Source: Marinobacter sp. LQ44 (GTDB lineage: Bacteria > Pseudomonadota > Gammaproteobacteria > Pseudomonadales > Oleiphilaceae). From it: a stretch of DNA of 64,000 nt. Positions 9,344-17,952 of this stretch are shown here, piece after piece (positions within the stretch are counted from its first letter, which is position 1; every line of letters begins with the position of its first letter). The notes below the pieces were generated by a model. That model was not told where the DNA came from, ran no database searches, and saw only the letters and a program-made list of their open reading frames with translations. The stretch is from assembly GCF_001447155.2 (NCBI RefSeq), contig NZ_CP014754.1:2170001-2234000 (forward strand). The letters are read 5' to 3'. Position numbers and translations under genes: made by a program.

Positions 9344-9979
9344 ATGGACATCGGCGACATGCGTCGGGATTTTGAAAGTGAGGGGCTGGACAGAGAACAC
9401 CTGAATGACGATCCGGTAGCCCAGTTCCAGGCCTGGTTTGAGGATGCCCGCAACGCAGGCATTCTGGAACCCAACGCCATGTCGTTGGCCACCAGTGGCA
9501 CCGATCAGATGCCGGACCTGCGCACCGTGCTGCTCAAGTACTTCGATAACCATGGCTTTGTGTTCTACACCAACTATGGAAGCCGCAAAGCCCGACAACT
9601 CGACGAGAATCCGCGGGCAGCGCTTCTGTTTCCGTGGATTGGTCTGAACCGTCAGGTTCGCATCCAGGGCATGGTGGAAAAGGTCAGCAAGGCCGAATCC
9701 CTGCGGTACTTTGCTTCTCGCCCCCGGGGCAGCCAGATTGGCGCCTGGGTGTCTGAGCAAAGCCAGGTGATTACATCCAGGGGCTTGCTGGAACAGAAAG
9801 TAGCGGAAATTAAACGCAAGTTCAGCTCCGGGGAAATTCCCTTGCCCAGTTTCTGGGGAGGGTATCGGGTGGTGCCCGAACGCATCGAGTTCTGGCAGGG
9901 GCGGCCAAGCCGACTTCACGACCGTTTTGAATACGTGAGAGAGGGCAATGGCTGGACCATCCAACGACTCCAACCCTGA
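9344..9979 (+). CDS. pdxH: Pyridoxamine 5'-phosphate oxidase
   Basis: This 211-aa FMN enzyme oxidises pyridoxine or pyridoxamine 5'-phosphate to pyridoxal 5'-phosphate, the last step of B6 synthesis and salvage. Recognised blocks are the FMN-binding RTVLLKYFDNHGFVFYTN region, SRKARQLDENPRAALLF, the PRGSQIGAWVSEQS segment and the C-terminal PROSITE-like ERIEFWQGRPSRLHDR. Length is normal. The start follows GACGAGGAAA. Its last 32 nt overlap the next gene, suggesting coupled translation. Confidence 0.96.
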   Translation: MDIGDMRRDFESEGLDREHLNDDPVAQFQAWFEDARNAGILEPNAMSLATSGTDQMPDLRTVLLKYFDNHGFVFYTNYGSRKARQLDENPRAALLFPWIGLNRQVRIQGMVEKVSKAESLRYFASRPRGSQIGAWVSEQSQVITSRGLLEQKVAEIKRKFSSGEIPLPSFWGGYRVVPERIEFWQGRPSRLHDRFEYVREGNGWTIQRLQP

Positions 9980-10709
9980 TCGGCCCAATATCTGGCTGTG
10001 CCATCAGATCAACCGGGATGTAGAGCAAGCGCCATCGTGGATGACCGGCTTTGAGGCTGAAACGCTGGCGCGACTGGCGAGCACCCGGCGGCAGGAATTC
10101 CTGACCAGCCGCTGGCTGATCAGGCAAAGCCTGGCGAAAACCAGCGGCCTGGCACCGGAGCACTGCCGGCCGGTAGACGGGCGCCCGAAACGCGCAGTCA
10201 ACCCGGAAGGCCAGTATCTGTCATTGAGCCACAGCCAGGGGCTCTGCGCGGTGGCCACCAACACCAGTCAGTTGGGTATCGACATTGAGCCAAGCCAACG
10301 GAGGCCGGATTGGGTCGCCGTTGCCAGACGCTGGTTCTCCCCCATCGAGCAGGAGTGGCTGTTTCGCGCCGATGACCCCTTCAATTTCCTAAAAGTATGG
10401 ACACTGAAAGAAGCCTGGCTCAAGGCAACCGATCGTGGCATTGCCGGTAACCTGCAAACCCTTGAAGTTCGCAACCAATTTGAGCTCTATGGCGATCAGC
10501 CCGACCAGACCTGGCTGGCCAGTTGCTTCTACGTGGAGGGTTTTCTGGTAACGTTGGTCTATCGAGGCAGGGATCAGGGCGGCCCGGGCAGCTGGCCCGG
10601 CATCACCCTGCTGGAACCACCCCCGGATGACTACAACCTGGCACTGGCGGGTACCCAGGAAGCAAGTTGGGAACCCATATTCCACAGGGTTATCCGTTCA
10701 AAGCGATAA
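9948..10709 (+). CDS. 4'-phosphopantetheinyl transferase (Sfp superfamily)
   Basis: This 253-aa protein has the three P-pant transferase motifs: RPKRAVN with LSLSHS, GIDIE (Mg-binding Asp and Glu) and FLKVWTLKEAWLKA. It would transfer 4'-phosphopantetheine from CoA to a carrier-protein serine. Length and motif order fit the Sfp/EntD type rather than the short AcpS type. No PKS or NRPS gene is in the window, so its carrier target is unknown. It starts inside the end of pdxH (32-nt overlap) and is probably co-expressed with it. Confidence 0.88.
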   Translation: MAGPSNDSNPDRPNIWLCHQINRDVEQAPSWMTGFEAETLARLASTRRQEFLTSRWLIRQSLAKTSGLAPEHCRPVDGRPKRAVNPEGQYLSLSHSQGLCAVATNTSQLGIDIEPSQRRPDWVAVARRWFSPIEQEWLFRADDPFNFLKVWTLKEAWLKATDRGIAGNLQTLEVRNQFELYGDQPDQTWLASCFYVEGFLVTLVYRGRDQGGPGSWPGITLLEPPPDDYNLALAGTQEASWEPIFHRVIRSKR

Positions 10710-10724
10710 CCGGGACTCACTGTT

Positions 10725-11309
10725 ATGACCCAAGATAGCGAACGCTGCCCCTGGTGCGGCACCGACCCACTCTACGTGCACTACCACGACACCGTCTGGG
10801 GCCGCCCGGAGTACGATGACCAGGCGCTGTTTGAAAAGCTGTGCCTGGACGGCCAGCAGGCAGGTTTAAGCTGGATCACCATCCTGCGAAAGCAACAGAG
10901 CTATCGCGACGCTTATGCCAACTTTGATCCGGAAACCGTCGCCCGCTTTACCGAGCAAGACCAGCAACGCCTGCTGCAGAACCCGGGCATCATCCGTAAT
11001 CGACTGAAAGTACGTTCGGTGATCAACAATGCCCGACGCTACCTTGAACTGCAGGAACAGGGCATTGGCTTTTCCTCGTTTCTCTGGCAGTTCGTTGACC
11101 ACCAGCCAATCCAGAACACCTGGCAGCGATTCGAGGAAGTTCCGGCGGTTACCAAAGAATCCGAGGCCATGTCCAGGGCCCTGAAAAAAGCCGGCTTCAC
11201 CTTTGTTGGCCCGACCATCGTCTACGCCTTCATGCAGGCCACGGGCATGGTGAATGATCATCTGGTTCAATGCCCGGCCTATCAAGCCTGCTTTGAGATG
11301 TCACAATGA
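10725..11309 (+). CDS. tag: DNA-3-methyladenine glycosylase I
   Basis: This 194-aa enzyme matches E. coli Tag: N-terminal CPWCGTDPLYVHYHDTVWG with zinc-ligand Cys, LFEKLCLDGQQAGLSWITIL and the C-terminal ligands near LVQCPAYQAC. It excises 3-methyladenine from alkylated DNA, starting base-excision repair. It begins 15 nt after the phosphopantetheinyl transferase stop and appears to belong to the same plus-strand run. Confidence 0.95.
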   Translation: MTQDSERCPWCGTDPLYVHYHDTVWGRPEYDDQALFEKLCLDGQQAGLSWITILRKQQSYRDAYANFDPETVARFTEQDQQRLLQNPGIIRNRLKVRSVINNARRYLELQEQGIGFSSFLWQFVDHQPIQNTWQRFEEVPAVTKESEAMSRALKKAGFTFVGPTIVYAFMQATGMVNDHLVQCPAYQACFEMSQ

Positions 11310-11366
11310 TCTTACCGGAGCGCTTGCACGTAAATCCCTGGGTAACACCACTTCGGGAGCCAGTCC

Positions 11367-11672
11367 GTGCGCATCACCCTCAACCAACTCAGGAATCTCG
11401 AGCAGCCGGTTATTGAACTGCTTGAGATTATTTCACTGGAAGGCCAGCATTATATGGCCAGACTGCACGGGCCAGATGGCTTGATGCTGTTGTCTGACGA
11501 CAAAGGTAAAACACGCCTGTTTCGCAGCGCCTGGCAACTGCAGGACACCCTGAGCGATCTGGACGTGCGTGAGACCCAGATTGTTCACCCGTCCGCCTAC
11601 CATGAAATGGTGGGTATGGAGCCAACAGAAATTGAACCCATGCGGATACAGGTTCAGAGGCAACGGTCGTGA
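11367..11672 (+). CDS. Small conserved protein, DUF6482-like
   Basis: This 101-aa soluble protein has no signal peptide or membrane segment. Middle features are LHGPDGLMLLSDDKGKTRLFRS and a charged C-terminus. It resembles small uncharacterised proteins of Pseudomonas and Marinobacter annotated as DUF6482, recalled rather than searched. The start codon is GTG at 11367 with GGGAG upstream. Its TGA stop overlaps the GTG start of the next gene (GTGA), indicating translational coupling. Function unknown. Confidence 0.7.
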   Translation: MRITLNQLRNLEQPVIELLEIISLEGQHYMARLHGPDGLMLLSDDKGKTRLFRSAWQLQDTLSDLDVRETQIVHPSAYHEMVGMEPTEIEPMRIQVQRQRS

Positions 11673-12124
11673 TTGCAGTTGCCCGTCTCGCCATCCTGGT
11701 CGGCATTGCCGGCCTGATACCGTTTCTTGCCGGAACCGCCGGGCTGTTTGCGATGCCGGGGAAAAGCATCATCATTCTGAGCTGGTTCTACGCCTACAGT
11801 GCTGGCATTCTCGCCTTCATGGCAGGCATCTACTGGACTATCGCCCTGCAACTGGAGAACCGCTCCTATCCCCAGTCGCCACTGGTGTCGATGTTACTGA
11901 GCCAACTGTTTTTCGTCGCCGCCGGCGTCGGCCTGTTGTTGCAAACACCCCACAAGATTGCCCTATACACCTTCGCCTACCTGCTGCTCTACATTGTCGA
12001 TGCTCGCTGGATGCGGCCGTACTGGCCGGTATGGTATCTGCGACTGCGTCTGGTGCTGACCACCGTTGTGCTCGCCTGCCAGGTGACCGTCGGCGTATGG
12101 TTCTATCTTAACCACGGTGCCTGA
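11669..12124 (+). CDS. DUF3429 membrane protein
   Basis: This 151-aa integral membrane protein has about five hydrophobic segments (LAILVGIAGLIPFLAG, IILSWFYAYSAGILAFMAGIYW, LLSQLFFVAAGVGLLLQ, ALYTFAYLLLYIV and LVLTTVVLACQVTVGVWFY). The AGIYW element near residue 52 is typical of DUF3429. Function is unknown. It starts with GTG overlapping the previous stop. Its last five codons and stop lie inside a palindrome shared with the convergent sigma-factor gene. Confidence 0.8.
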   Translation: MIAVARLAILVGIAGLIPFLAGTAGLFAMPGKSIIILSWFYAYSAGILAFMAGIYWTIALQLENRSYPQSPLVSMLLSQLFFVAAGVGLLLQTPHKIALYTFAYLLLYIVDARWMRPYWPVWYLRLRLVLTTVVLACQVTVGVWFYLNHGA

Positions 12125-12141
12125 TATCAGGCACCGTGGTT
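12110..12141. terminator. 32-bp perfect palindrome spanning two convergent stop codons
   Basis: The sequence is self-complementary from 12110 to 12141 with its centre at GATATC. It contains the 3' ends of both convergent genes; as a result both proteins end in the identical residues NHGA. There is no T-tract after either arm, so it is not a textbook intrinsic terminator. As RNA it forms a near-loopless hairpin at each 3' end, which could stabilise the messages or block converging polymerases. Confidence 0.75.
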
Positions 12142-13119
12142 CGGCTCCGAAAACCACTGTTGCAGTTTCTTTAATGCGGTCTTCTCTATCTGGCGTACCC
12201 GCTCGCGGCTGATGCCCAACTGATCCGACAGGGTTTGCAGTGTCTCCGGTTCGGATACGCCCAGCCCGTAACGTCGGGACAGAATATCCCTCTCCCGCTC
12301 AGTCAACTCCCCCATCATGGCCTGCAGGGTAACCTGCCGGTCCCGCTGCCGCAGTGGGTGGTCCGGCGACATGGCTTCACCACTGGCCAGGCTGTCGCCG
12401 AGGGTAATGGAACCGTCTTCAAGCAAAGGCACATCGGTGGACACTTCCCGGGCTGCCAGTGCTCTCAGTTCGCCGATACGCGAGGGTGAGGCTTCCATGG
12501 CTTCGGCCAGTTCGGTCTGGGATGGCGTGCGCCCCAAGTCCTGATGTAACCGCATGGAAGTTTTCTGGAGCTGGCGTATTTCCTCAACGACGTTCTCCGG
12601 TGTGTGCACTACCCGCACGCCACGTTGCAGGCAACGGCGCACCTCCTCGCTGATCCACCAGTAAGCATAGGTTGAAAAGCGGAACCCCTTACCCGGGTCG
12701 TAACGTTCAACCGCCTTGATCAACCCCACGTTGGCGTCCTGGATCAGGTCAGACATGGGGATACCGTGCTGGCTGTAACGGCGGGCTATGTGTACCGCCA
12801 ACCTCAGGTTGCACTGAATCAGCCGGCGCCGACAGGCCATGGCCAGGTGATAGGCCCGTCGACAGCGGCTGGAGAAGGCGCAGGCGTCCCCCAGGCTACC
12901 GACTACTTCACGAAGGGTTTGTGGTGTGTCTGCGGGCAAGCAAAGTTCCTGGCTGATCACCCGCAAGCTGCGAATCAGCTGGCGCGCCAGGCGGCGCTCC
13001 GCGGCATCGCTGAGAAGTTCATGTCGGGACGCATCCCTGAAGTACAACCCTACCAGGGAATCCCTTTCACCATCGTGGGGAAGAGTCGGAGACGGTCCCT
13101 GCCGATCATGTATCTGCAT
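12127..13119 (-). CDS. RpoS-like group 2 sigma-70 family factor
   Basis: This 330-aa factor has a region 1.2-like segment (VGLYFRDASRHELLS), region 2 with CNLRLAVHIARRYSQHGIPMSDLIQDAN and FRFSTYAYWWI, region 3 and region 4 ending SRERVRQIEKTALKKLQQW. Size and domains fit RpoS-type sigma factors. Region 2.4 is unusual: the family's WWIRQ is WWISEE here, so -10 recognition may differ. No nlpD or pcm neighbour is present, so I do not call it the housekeeping rpoS. It could be an accessory stress sigma. The Shine-Dalgarno sequence is weak. Confidence 0.82.
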   Translation of the reverse strand: MQIHDRQGPSPTLPHDGERDSLVGLYFRDASRHELLSDAAERRLARQLIRSLRVISQELCLPADTPQTLREVVGSLGDACAFSSRCRRAYHLAMACRRRLIQCNLRLAVHIARRYSQHGIPMSDLIQDANVGLIKAVERYDPGKGFRFSTYAYWWISEEVRRCLQRGVRVVHTPENVVEEIRQLQKTSMRLHQDLGRTPSQTELAEAMEASPSRIGELRALAAREVSTDVPLLEDGSITLGDSLASGEAMSPDHPLRQRDRQVTLQAMMGELTERERDILSRRYGLGVSEPETLQTLSDQLGISRERVRQIEKTALKKLQQWFSEPNHGA

Positions 13120-13317
13120 TGGCTAAGGTACCCGTTGAAACTTTGTCGAATATACGGTGCGGTCGTGCGCGCAGATTGCCCTGGAAGGGGTGGAAAACCG
13201 AGACAAACGAGCGGGGAAGTGAGGAGATCGGTCACGCCCGGCCATGTTACTTGCCCGGTGAAAACACCAGGCAAAACGGCCGACCGGGCGCCCGATCAGG
13301 AGGCAAGACGTCCTCCA

Positions 13318-13356
13318 TTACCCACCGGCAAAGCGACCGGTTTCGCCAGCGGGTAA
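13318..13356 (-). terminator. Hairpin beyond ask stop
   Basis: Arms 13318-13329 and 13345-13356 (TTACCCACCGGC and GCCAGCGGGTAA) pair over 12 bp with two wobble pairs when read as minus-strand RNA. The hairpin begins 5 nt after the ask stop codon. No T-run follows, so termination is only a possibility. Confidence 0.4.
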
Positions 13357-13360
13357 TTCT

Positions 13361-14812
13361 TCAGGTGGTTGAAGCTGCCACAATGGCGTACTCGTGATTG
13401 TGGGGTTCAATCAGAGCACCGTGCAGGGCCACAATCGCCTGGTTGTAGTGGTCTTCCTCAATCACAAACTGAATATCCACCTGTCGCATGCACTGGTGAA
13501 TCGCCAGAACGCTGATGTCTTGGTCGGCCAGCGATTTCACTGATCGCGCCAGGATACCCGGCACCTTCATATCACTGCCGATGGCAGACACCAGGGCCAC
13601 TTTACGGGTACTGATCTCGGCATTGGGGAACTCTTCCTCCAGCGCCTTGACCACACGTTTCACATGCTTAAGCGTGGTGTCCACATAGTGAGTGATGGTG
13701 TTGGCATTGGTGTCCTTGGACATGAAGCGCACTTTGAAGCGATTCAGCACATCCAGAATACGGCGGTCGGAACCTGGCTCGCCCTGCATGTCCTGATCGA
13801 ACACTTCGATGGCGAACACGCCCTTGGCGCCGGCCACGATTTCCACCTGCGGCTTTTCACTGACGTAGTCGCCGGTGATCAGTGTACCGGTGTGCTCCGG
13901 CTCGAAGGTATTCATCACCCGCAGCGGAATCTCATTCTGGCGCAGGCCCTTACCGGCACGGGGGTGGATGGCTTCCATCCCGAGGTTGGCCAACTGGTCG
14001 GCGACGTCGTAGTTGGTGCGCCCCAGGGGCACCACTTTCTCTTCGCCCACGATATTGGGGTCGGCGGAACTCAGGTGATATTCCTTGTGAATAATCGCTT
14101 CACGGGCATTGGTGATCACCGCCACCCGGCTGAAGGTCATTTCACTGTAGCCCCGGTCAAAGGTGCGCATCAGGCCTTCCTTGCACTGGGCGTAACCGGT
14201 CACTATTGGCAGTTCGCGAGTCAGATCAACGTTGTCGAATGCCTGTTTGAGCTTCTCGTCCAGTGGCAGCAATTCACTGTCGCGCCAGCCAGTCAGGTCC
14301 ACGAAACGGGCGTTGATACCTTCCTGCTGCAGCTTCAGTGCCGTATTGAAGGCACTGTGAGCTTCGCCGATACCGGCAAGCATTTCCCGAACCGTCAACA
14401 GGTGCTCTTCCAGCTGGAACTGGCCATAGGAACACAGGCGCTGGAGATCGATCAGGCAACCGCGAACCCCTTCAATGCGGTCGGTGATGAACTGATCCGC
14501 CTGCTGCTTGAGCATCGGGTCTTCGAACAGTTCGCCGTTGATGTCGGTTAGAAACTGGATCAGTTTGGTGAGGTCGTCACCCCAGGCCCAGTCCGATTCG
14601 GCATCGGCAAACAGGGCATAGACGCCCGGTTCACCGGTTTTCTTGTGTTCCAGCAGCTCGTTGGTCACGCCACCGTAGGCGGAGACCACGAAAATACGCT
14701 GATAGAGGTCGCTCTTCTTGCGCTTGGCAATGATGATATTGTCGCGAACGGCCTCATAGTTACTCATGGACGTGCCGCCGATCTTTTCGACGGTGTGTTG
14801 TGCCGTAGTCAT
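13361..14812 (-). CDS. ask: Aspartate kinase, ectoine-type (Ask_Ect)
   Basis: This 483-aa kinase phosphorylates aspartate, feeding aspartate semialdehyde into ectoine synthesis. It has the kinase start VEKIGGTSM, central SADPNIVGEEKVVPLGRTNYD, and C-terminal ACT-like regions including VALVSAIGSDM. Length and context, directly downstream of ectB, match the specialised aspartokinase of ectoine operons, thought to escape normal lysine/threonine feedback. It starts 50 nt after the ectB stop with AAAGGCGA upstream. ectC would normally lie in that gap but is absent. Confidence 0.92.
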   Translation of the reverse strand: MTTAQHTVEKIGGTSMSNYEAVRDNIIIAKRKKSDLYQRIFVVSAYGGVTNELLEHKKTGEPGVYALFADAESDWAWGDDLTKLIQFLTDINGELFEDPMLKQQADQFITDRIEGVRGCLIDLQRLCSYGQFQLEEHLLTVREMLAGIGEAHSAFNTALKLQQEGINARFVDLTGWRDSELLPLDEKLKQAFDNVDLTRELPIVTGYAQCKEGLMRTFDRGYSEMTFSRVAVITNAREAIIHKEYHLSSADPNIVGEEKVVPLGRTNYDVADQLANLGMEAIHPRAGKGLRQNEIPLRVMNTFEPEHTGTLITGDYVSEKPQVEIVAGAKGVFAIEVFDQDMQGEPGSDRRILDVLNRFKVRFMSKDTNANTITHYVDTTLKHVKRVVKALEEEFPNAEISTRKVALVSAIGSDMKVPGILARSVKSLADQDISVLAIHQCMRQVDIQFVIEEDHYNQAIVALHGALIEPHNHEYAIVAASTT

Positions 14813-14862
14813 GTTGTCGCCTTTGCTATCCTGCGGAATGTTAGTGTGGGATCGCGGGCGTC

Positions 14863-16131
14863 TTACGACGCCTCGCTGACACCTTCCTGCATGATTTCAT
14901 CAACACTCTCGGCCAGGATGCTCACACCCAGGCGCAGATCGTCCTCACTGGTGGTCAGTGGCATCAGGCACTTGATCACTTCGTCGTTCGGACCACTGGT
15001 CTCGATGATCAGGCCTTTCTGGAACGCACGCTTGGTGATCGGGCCAGTCAGGTCCGCATGTTTGGCTTCAATACCACGCATCAGGCCACGGCCTTTCACC
15101 CGGAACTCACCCGGATACTTGTCGCAGATAGCCTGCAGGGCATCACCCAGCACCTTGGTCTTGGCTTTTACCTCCTTAGCGAAGGCGTCGTCCTTCCAGT
15201 AGGTTTCAACGGCAGCACGGGCAGTCACGAAAGCCATGTTGTTGCCACGGAAGGTACCGTTGTGCTCACCGGATTCCCACACGTCCAGCTCCGGCTTGAA
15301 CAGCACCAGCGCCATCGGCAGGCCGTAGCCACTCAGAGACTTGGACACGGTTACAATATCCGGCTTGATGCCGGCAAACTCAAAGCTGAAGAACTCACCG
15401 GTACGGCCGTTACCGGCCTGGATATCGTCCACAATCAGCAGGATGTCGTGCTTCTTGCACAGCTCGGAAAGACCTTTCAGCCACTCGGCACGGGCAGCGT
15501 TCAGGCCACCTTCACCCTGAACCGCCTCAACAATGACTGCAGCCGGCAGTTCAACACCCGAAGAACTGTCTGACAGCACTTTGTCCATGATGGTCAGGGT
15601 GTCAACGTCTTCACCCAGGTAGCCGTCGTAGAACATGAAGTCTACATGGCCAAGGGGAATGCCAACGCCGCCCCGGTGATGTTCGTTACCAGTGGCCGCG
15701 ACCGCACCGGTGGTCACACCGTGAAAGCCATTGGTAAAGGAAATGATGTTGGTGCGCCCCTTCACCTTACGCGCCAGCTTCATCGCCGCTTCCACACAGT
15801 TGGTGCCGGTGGGGCCGGTGAACTGCATCTTGTAGTCCAGGCCACGGGGATCAAGGATGTACTTTTTATACGCTTCCATGAAATCGTGCTTGGCGGTGGT
15901 GAACAGGTCCAGCCCCTGGCTCACGCCGTCTGCCTCGATGTACTCAAGCAGCGCTTTCTTCAGGATGTCGTTGTTGTGGCCATAGTTCAGGGAGCCGGCA
16001 CCGGCCAGGAAGTCCAGGTATTGCTTGCCGTCCTCGGTGTACAGATGCGCGTTCTTGGCGCGGTTGAAAATCACCGGGAAGGCACGGGAATAAACGCGTA
16101 CTTCAGATTCAGTGGACTTGAAAATTTCCAT
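14863..16131 (-). CDS. ectB: Diaminobutyrate--2-oxoglutarate transaminase
   Basis: This 422-aa PLP enzyme converts aspartate semialdehyde to L-2,4-diaminobutyrate with glutamate as amino donor. The N-terminus ([19 protein letters not shown]), the [13 protein letters not shown] block, [13 protein letters not shown] and the PLP-lysine segment [10 protein letters not shown] are characteristic of EctB. The ATG at 16131 follows AAGAGG. A second in-frame ATG six codons upstream is less likely. The gap to ectA is 180 nt and contains a strong hairpin at 16236-16261. Confidence 0.96.
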   Translation of the reverse strand: MEIFKSTESEVRVYSRAFPVIFNRAKNAHLYTEDGKQYLDFLAGAGSLNYGHNNDILKKALLEYIEADGVSQGLDLFTTAKHDFMEAYKKYILDPRGLDYKMQFTGPTGTNCVEAAMKLARKVKGRTNIISFTNGFHGVTTGAVAATGNEHHRGGVGIPLGHVDFMFYDGYLGEDVDTLTIMDKVLSDSSSGVELPAAVIVEAVQGEGGLNAARAEWLKGLSELCKKHDILLIVDDIQAGNGRTGEFFSFEFAGIKPDIVTVSKSLSGYGLPMALVLFKPELDVWESGEHNGTFRGNNMAFVTARAAVETYWKDDAFAKEVKAKTKVLGDALQAICDKYPGEFRVKGRGLMRGIEAKHADLTGPITKRAFQKGLIIETSGPNDEVIKCLMPLTTSEDDLRLGVSILAESVDEIMQEGVSEAS

Positions 16132-16235
16132 TGTCTTGCCTCTTAGCATGTCAGGTTCGAGGTAAATGCGCGGGGCGCCTGCTGGTAAAACGTGTCGGTC
16201 GCAACAGGCCCGCCGTGCGTTGATGTCAGCCCTTT

Positions 16236-16261
16236 GGCAGGCCCACCCCGGGTGGCCTGCC
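16236..16261. other. Stable hairpin between ectA and ectB
   Basis: GGCAGGC at one end pairs with GCCTGCC at the other, with an inner CACC/GGTG extension. No T-run follows. It sits in the ectA-ectB spacer, where it could set mRNA processing or stability and hence the ratio of the two enzymes. Confidence 0.5.
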
Positions 16262-16311
16262 GGCTGTTTCAGATTCGCGAACGGCGATTCACTGACTGTG
16301 AATCAGGGCTC

Positions 16312-16827
16312 TCAGACAGGTTTCGTGAAAGGCCCAATGCGCAGCAAGAACTCGGAATCGTGCTTGCCACCAAAGTGGGTCTCTTTCTCGAAGTGCTCGT
16401 GATAGGTGAGCTCGGCTCCCAGATCACGGGCAAATGAGCGGAACAGCGCCCAGGAGGCCTCGTTGTCTTCGGTAATCGTGGTTTCCAGATGCGTGACGTT
16501 CGTGCACGCTTCGCGACCCACGATTTCCTTCAGCATCCGCTTGGCGAGGCCTTGGCCACGACCTTTCTCGTGAACCGCCACCTGCCAGACAAACACGGTC
16601 TCGGGCTGTTGGGGAGGGATGTATCCGGAGATAAAGCCGACCAGATCGCCTTCCTTCTCCGCGGCCACGCCGGTCTCGGCAAAGTGGCTGCACTGCAACA
16701 GGTTGCAGTAAATCGAGTTGGGGTCCAGCGGCGGGCATTCCGCTACCAGCTGATGGAGCCTGTAGCCATCATCCTTTGTCGGTTTGCGCAAGGTGATGGC
16801 GGTGGTATTCGATCCTTCTGATGTCAT
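16312..16827 (-). CDS. ectA: L-2,4-diaminobutyrate acetyltransferase
   Basis: This 171-aa GNAT enzyme acetylates diaminobutyrate on the gamma-amino group to give N-gamma-acetyl-diaminobutyrate, the EctC substrate. Hallmarks are ITLRKPTKDDGYRLHQLV, LDPNSIYCNLLQCSHF, the acetyl-CoA loop EKGRGQGLAKRML and TITEDNEASWALF. The ATG at 16827 gives the usual EctA start; an upstream TTG would add seven residues. A promoter is visible 35 nt upstream. It is the first gene of the ectA-ectB-ask run. Confidence 0.96.
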   Translation of the reverse strand: MTSEGSNTTAITLRKPTKDDGYRLHQLVAECPPLDPNSIYCNLLQCSHFAETGVAAEKEGDLVGFISGYIPPQQPETVFVWQVAVHEKGRGQGLAKRMLKEIVGREACTNVTHLETTITEDNEASWALFRSFARDLGAELTYHEHFEKETHFGGKHDSEFLLRIGPFTKPV

Positions 16828-16861
16828 AACGTGATCAATTCGCTTCAAAAGTTAGAGTTGA

Positions 16862-16889
16862 ATTATATAGACCACAAAATATATTTCAA
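16862..16889 (-). promoter_or_regulatory. Probable ectA promoter
   Basis: On the minus strand, TTGAAA (16884-16889) and TATAAT (16862-16867) are separated by 16 nt, with an AT-rich spacer. The -10 box lies 35 nt ahead of the ectA ATG, implying a leader of about 28 nt. The -10 is consensus, so the promoter could be read by sigma-70 or RpoS. Salt control is expected for ect genes but is not shown by the sequence. Confidence 0.65.
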
Positions 16890-16974
16890 GTCGCCCCCAA
16901 CAGCTACCCGGAGCTACCGGAGTTCGATTCTTTCAGAATAGACCGAATTGAAGCATTCGCCAGTGACAGACTGG

Positions 16975-17931
16975 TTACGGAATGGAAGGAAAAACCACAT
17001 TGCGAGGATCAAGGCCGGTGCCACCGACCAAACGGCTCCGATAGGACACTGCCGCAGGCGAGCCTTCCGGCCAGAGCCGGTCAAACTGCGACAGCCAGGC
17101 ATTCACATCGTAAGCCACAGGCATCAGGGAAACGTGCAACCCAGGCCGCGCCAAGCCTGCCACAGGCTCAGAGAAGGGGCTTGTAAAGCCAATGCGGGTT
17201 ATCAGACCGCGTGAGTCAGAGCTGAGGTTACCCATACCTGCCGCGCCGTTATTGGTCACCAGACAAGGGCGGCCATCTACGTCGCCAGACCAAAGCACCG
17301 GCAGGCAGGTGTGAGTGCTCGCGATCACATCGGCACCGGTGGCGCGAAACCAACTTGCCAACTGCCGGTTGTTACCGGCGGCGAAAGCTTCATGCGACAA
17401 CCCCCAACCGGCCAGCGACTCAGGGTCGCCATGCAACACCAAAATCTTTAGGCCTCCAAATATCAGGCAGCGGTATCTTGGCAATAGCGAAAGTTTCTTT
17501 TGGATATCGGGGTGTTGATCCGCCAGTGCCTGCAGGCGTTCCATCATCTGGTTCGAACGCGCCACCACAGCATGATCCACGTATTCCGGGTAGGCACAAC
17601 CGCAGCCCGCTCCGGCGTTGGGAAGCGATAGCTCATAATCCACATTGCCCAGAATCGCGGTATGATCCAGAACCCGGCTGTTGATCTCGCGGAACAGGGT
17701 GTTGTTGGCGTTGAACCAGTTGAAATCGCCGTTGAACACCAATTTAACCCGGTGGCCATGGCGCTCCTCTGCCCGCACCATGGATTCGATTTCATCCAGG
17801 GCAAAGGGGTTGCCGTATAGCCCGCCAACAACATACAGCACGCTTTCCGATACGTGGATGGGCTCCCGACAAAGCTCTTCCGGCCGGTAGCGGTAAGCCA
17901 GCGGGCAGTTGCGCCCTTCTTTATCAGTCAT
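16975..17931 (-). CDS. Metallophosphoesterase-like protein with altered motif I
   Basis: This 318-aa protein keeps the calcineurin-fold pattern: VVGGLYGN (residues 35-41), NGDFNWFN, GNVDYE (about 95-100), LHGDPESLAGW and STHTC. The first motif, normally DxHGN, reads GLYGN, so the Asp and His that bind the first metal are missing. GHTH is also replaced by STHTC. It may be a single-metal or non-catalytic member. It follows the symporter gene after 21 nt and is the last gene of the minus-strand radical SAM module, so a role in that pathway is likely. Confidence 0.75.
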   Translation of the reverse strand: MTDKEGRNCPLAYRYRPEELCREPIHVSESVLYVVGGLYGNPFALDEIESMVRAEERHGHRVKLVFNGDFNWFNANNTLFREINSRVLDHTAILGNVDYELSLPNAGAGCGCAYPEYVDHAVVARSNQMMERLQALADQHPDIQKKLSLLPRYRCLIFGGLKILVLHGDPESLAGWGLSHEAFAAGNNRQLASWFRATGADVIASTHTCLPVLWSGDVDGRPCLVTNNGAAGMGNLSSDSRGLITRIGFTSPFSEPVAGLARPGLHVSLMPVAYDVNAWLSQFDRLWPEGSPAAVSYRSRLVGGTGLDPRNVVFPSIP

Positions 17932-17952
17932 TGCCTGCCCCCTCCCGTTTTA

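Noticed and set aside
12127-13119. Naming the sigma factor rpoS
   Set aside because: Region 2.4 deviates and the nlpD/pcm context is missing; a separate rpoS probably exists outside the window.
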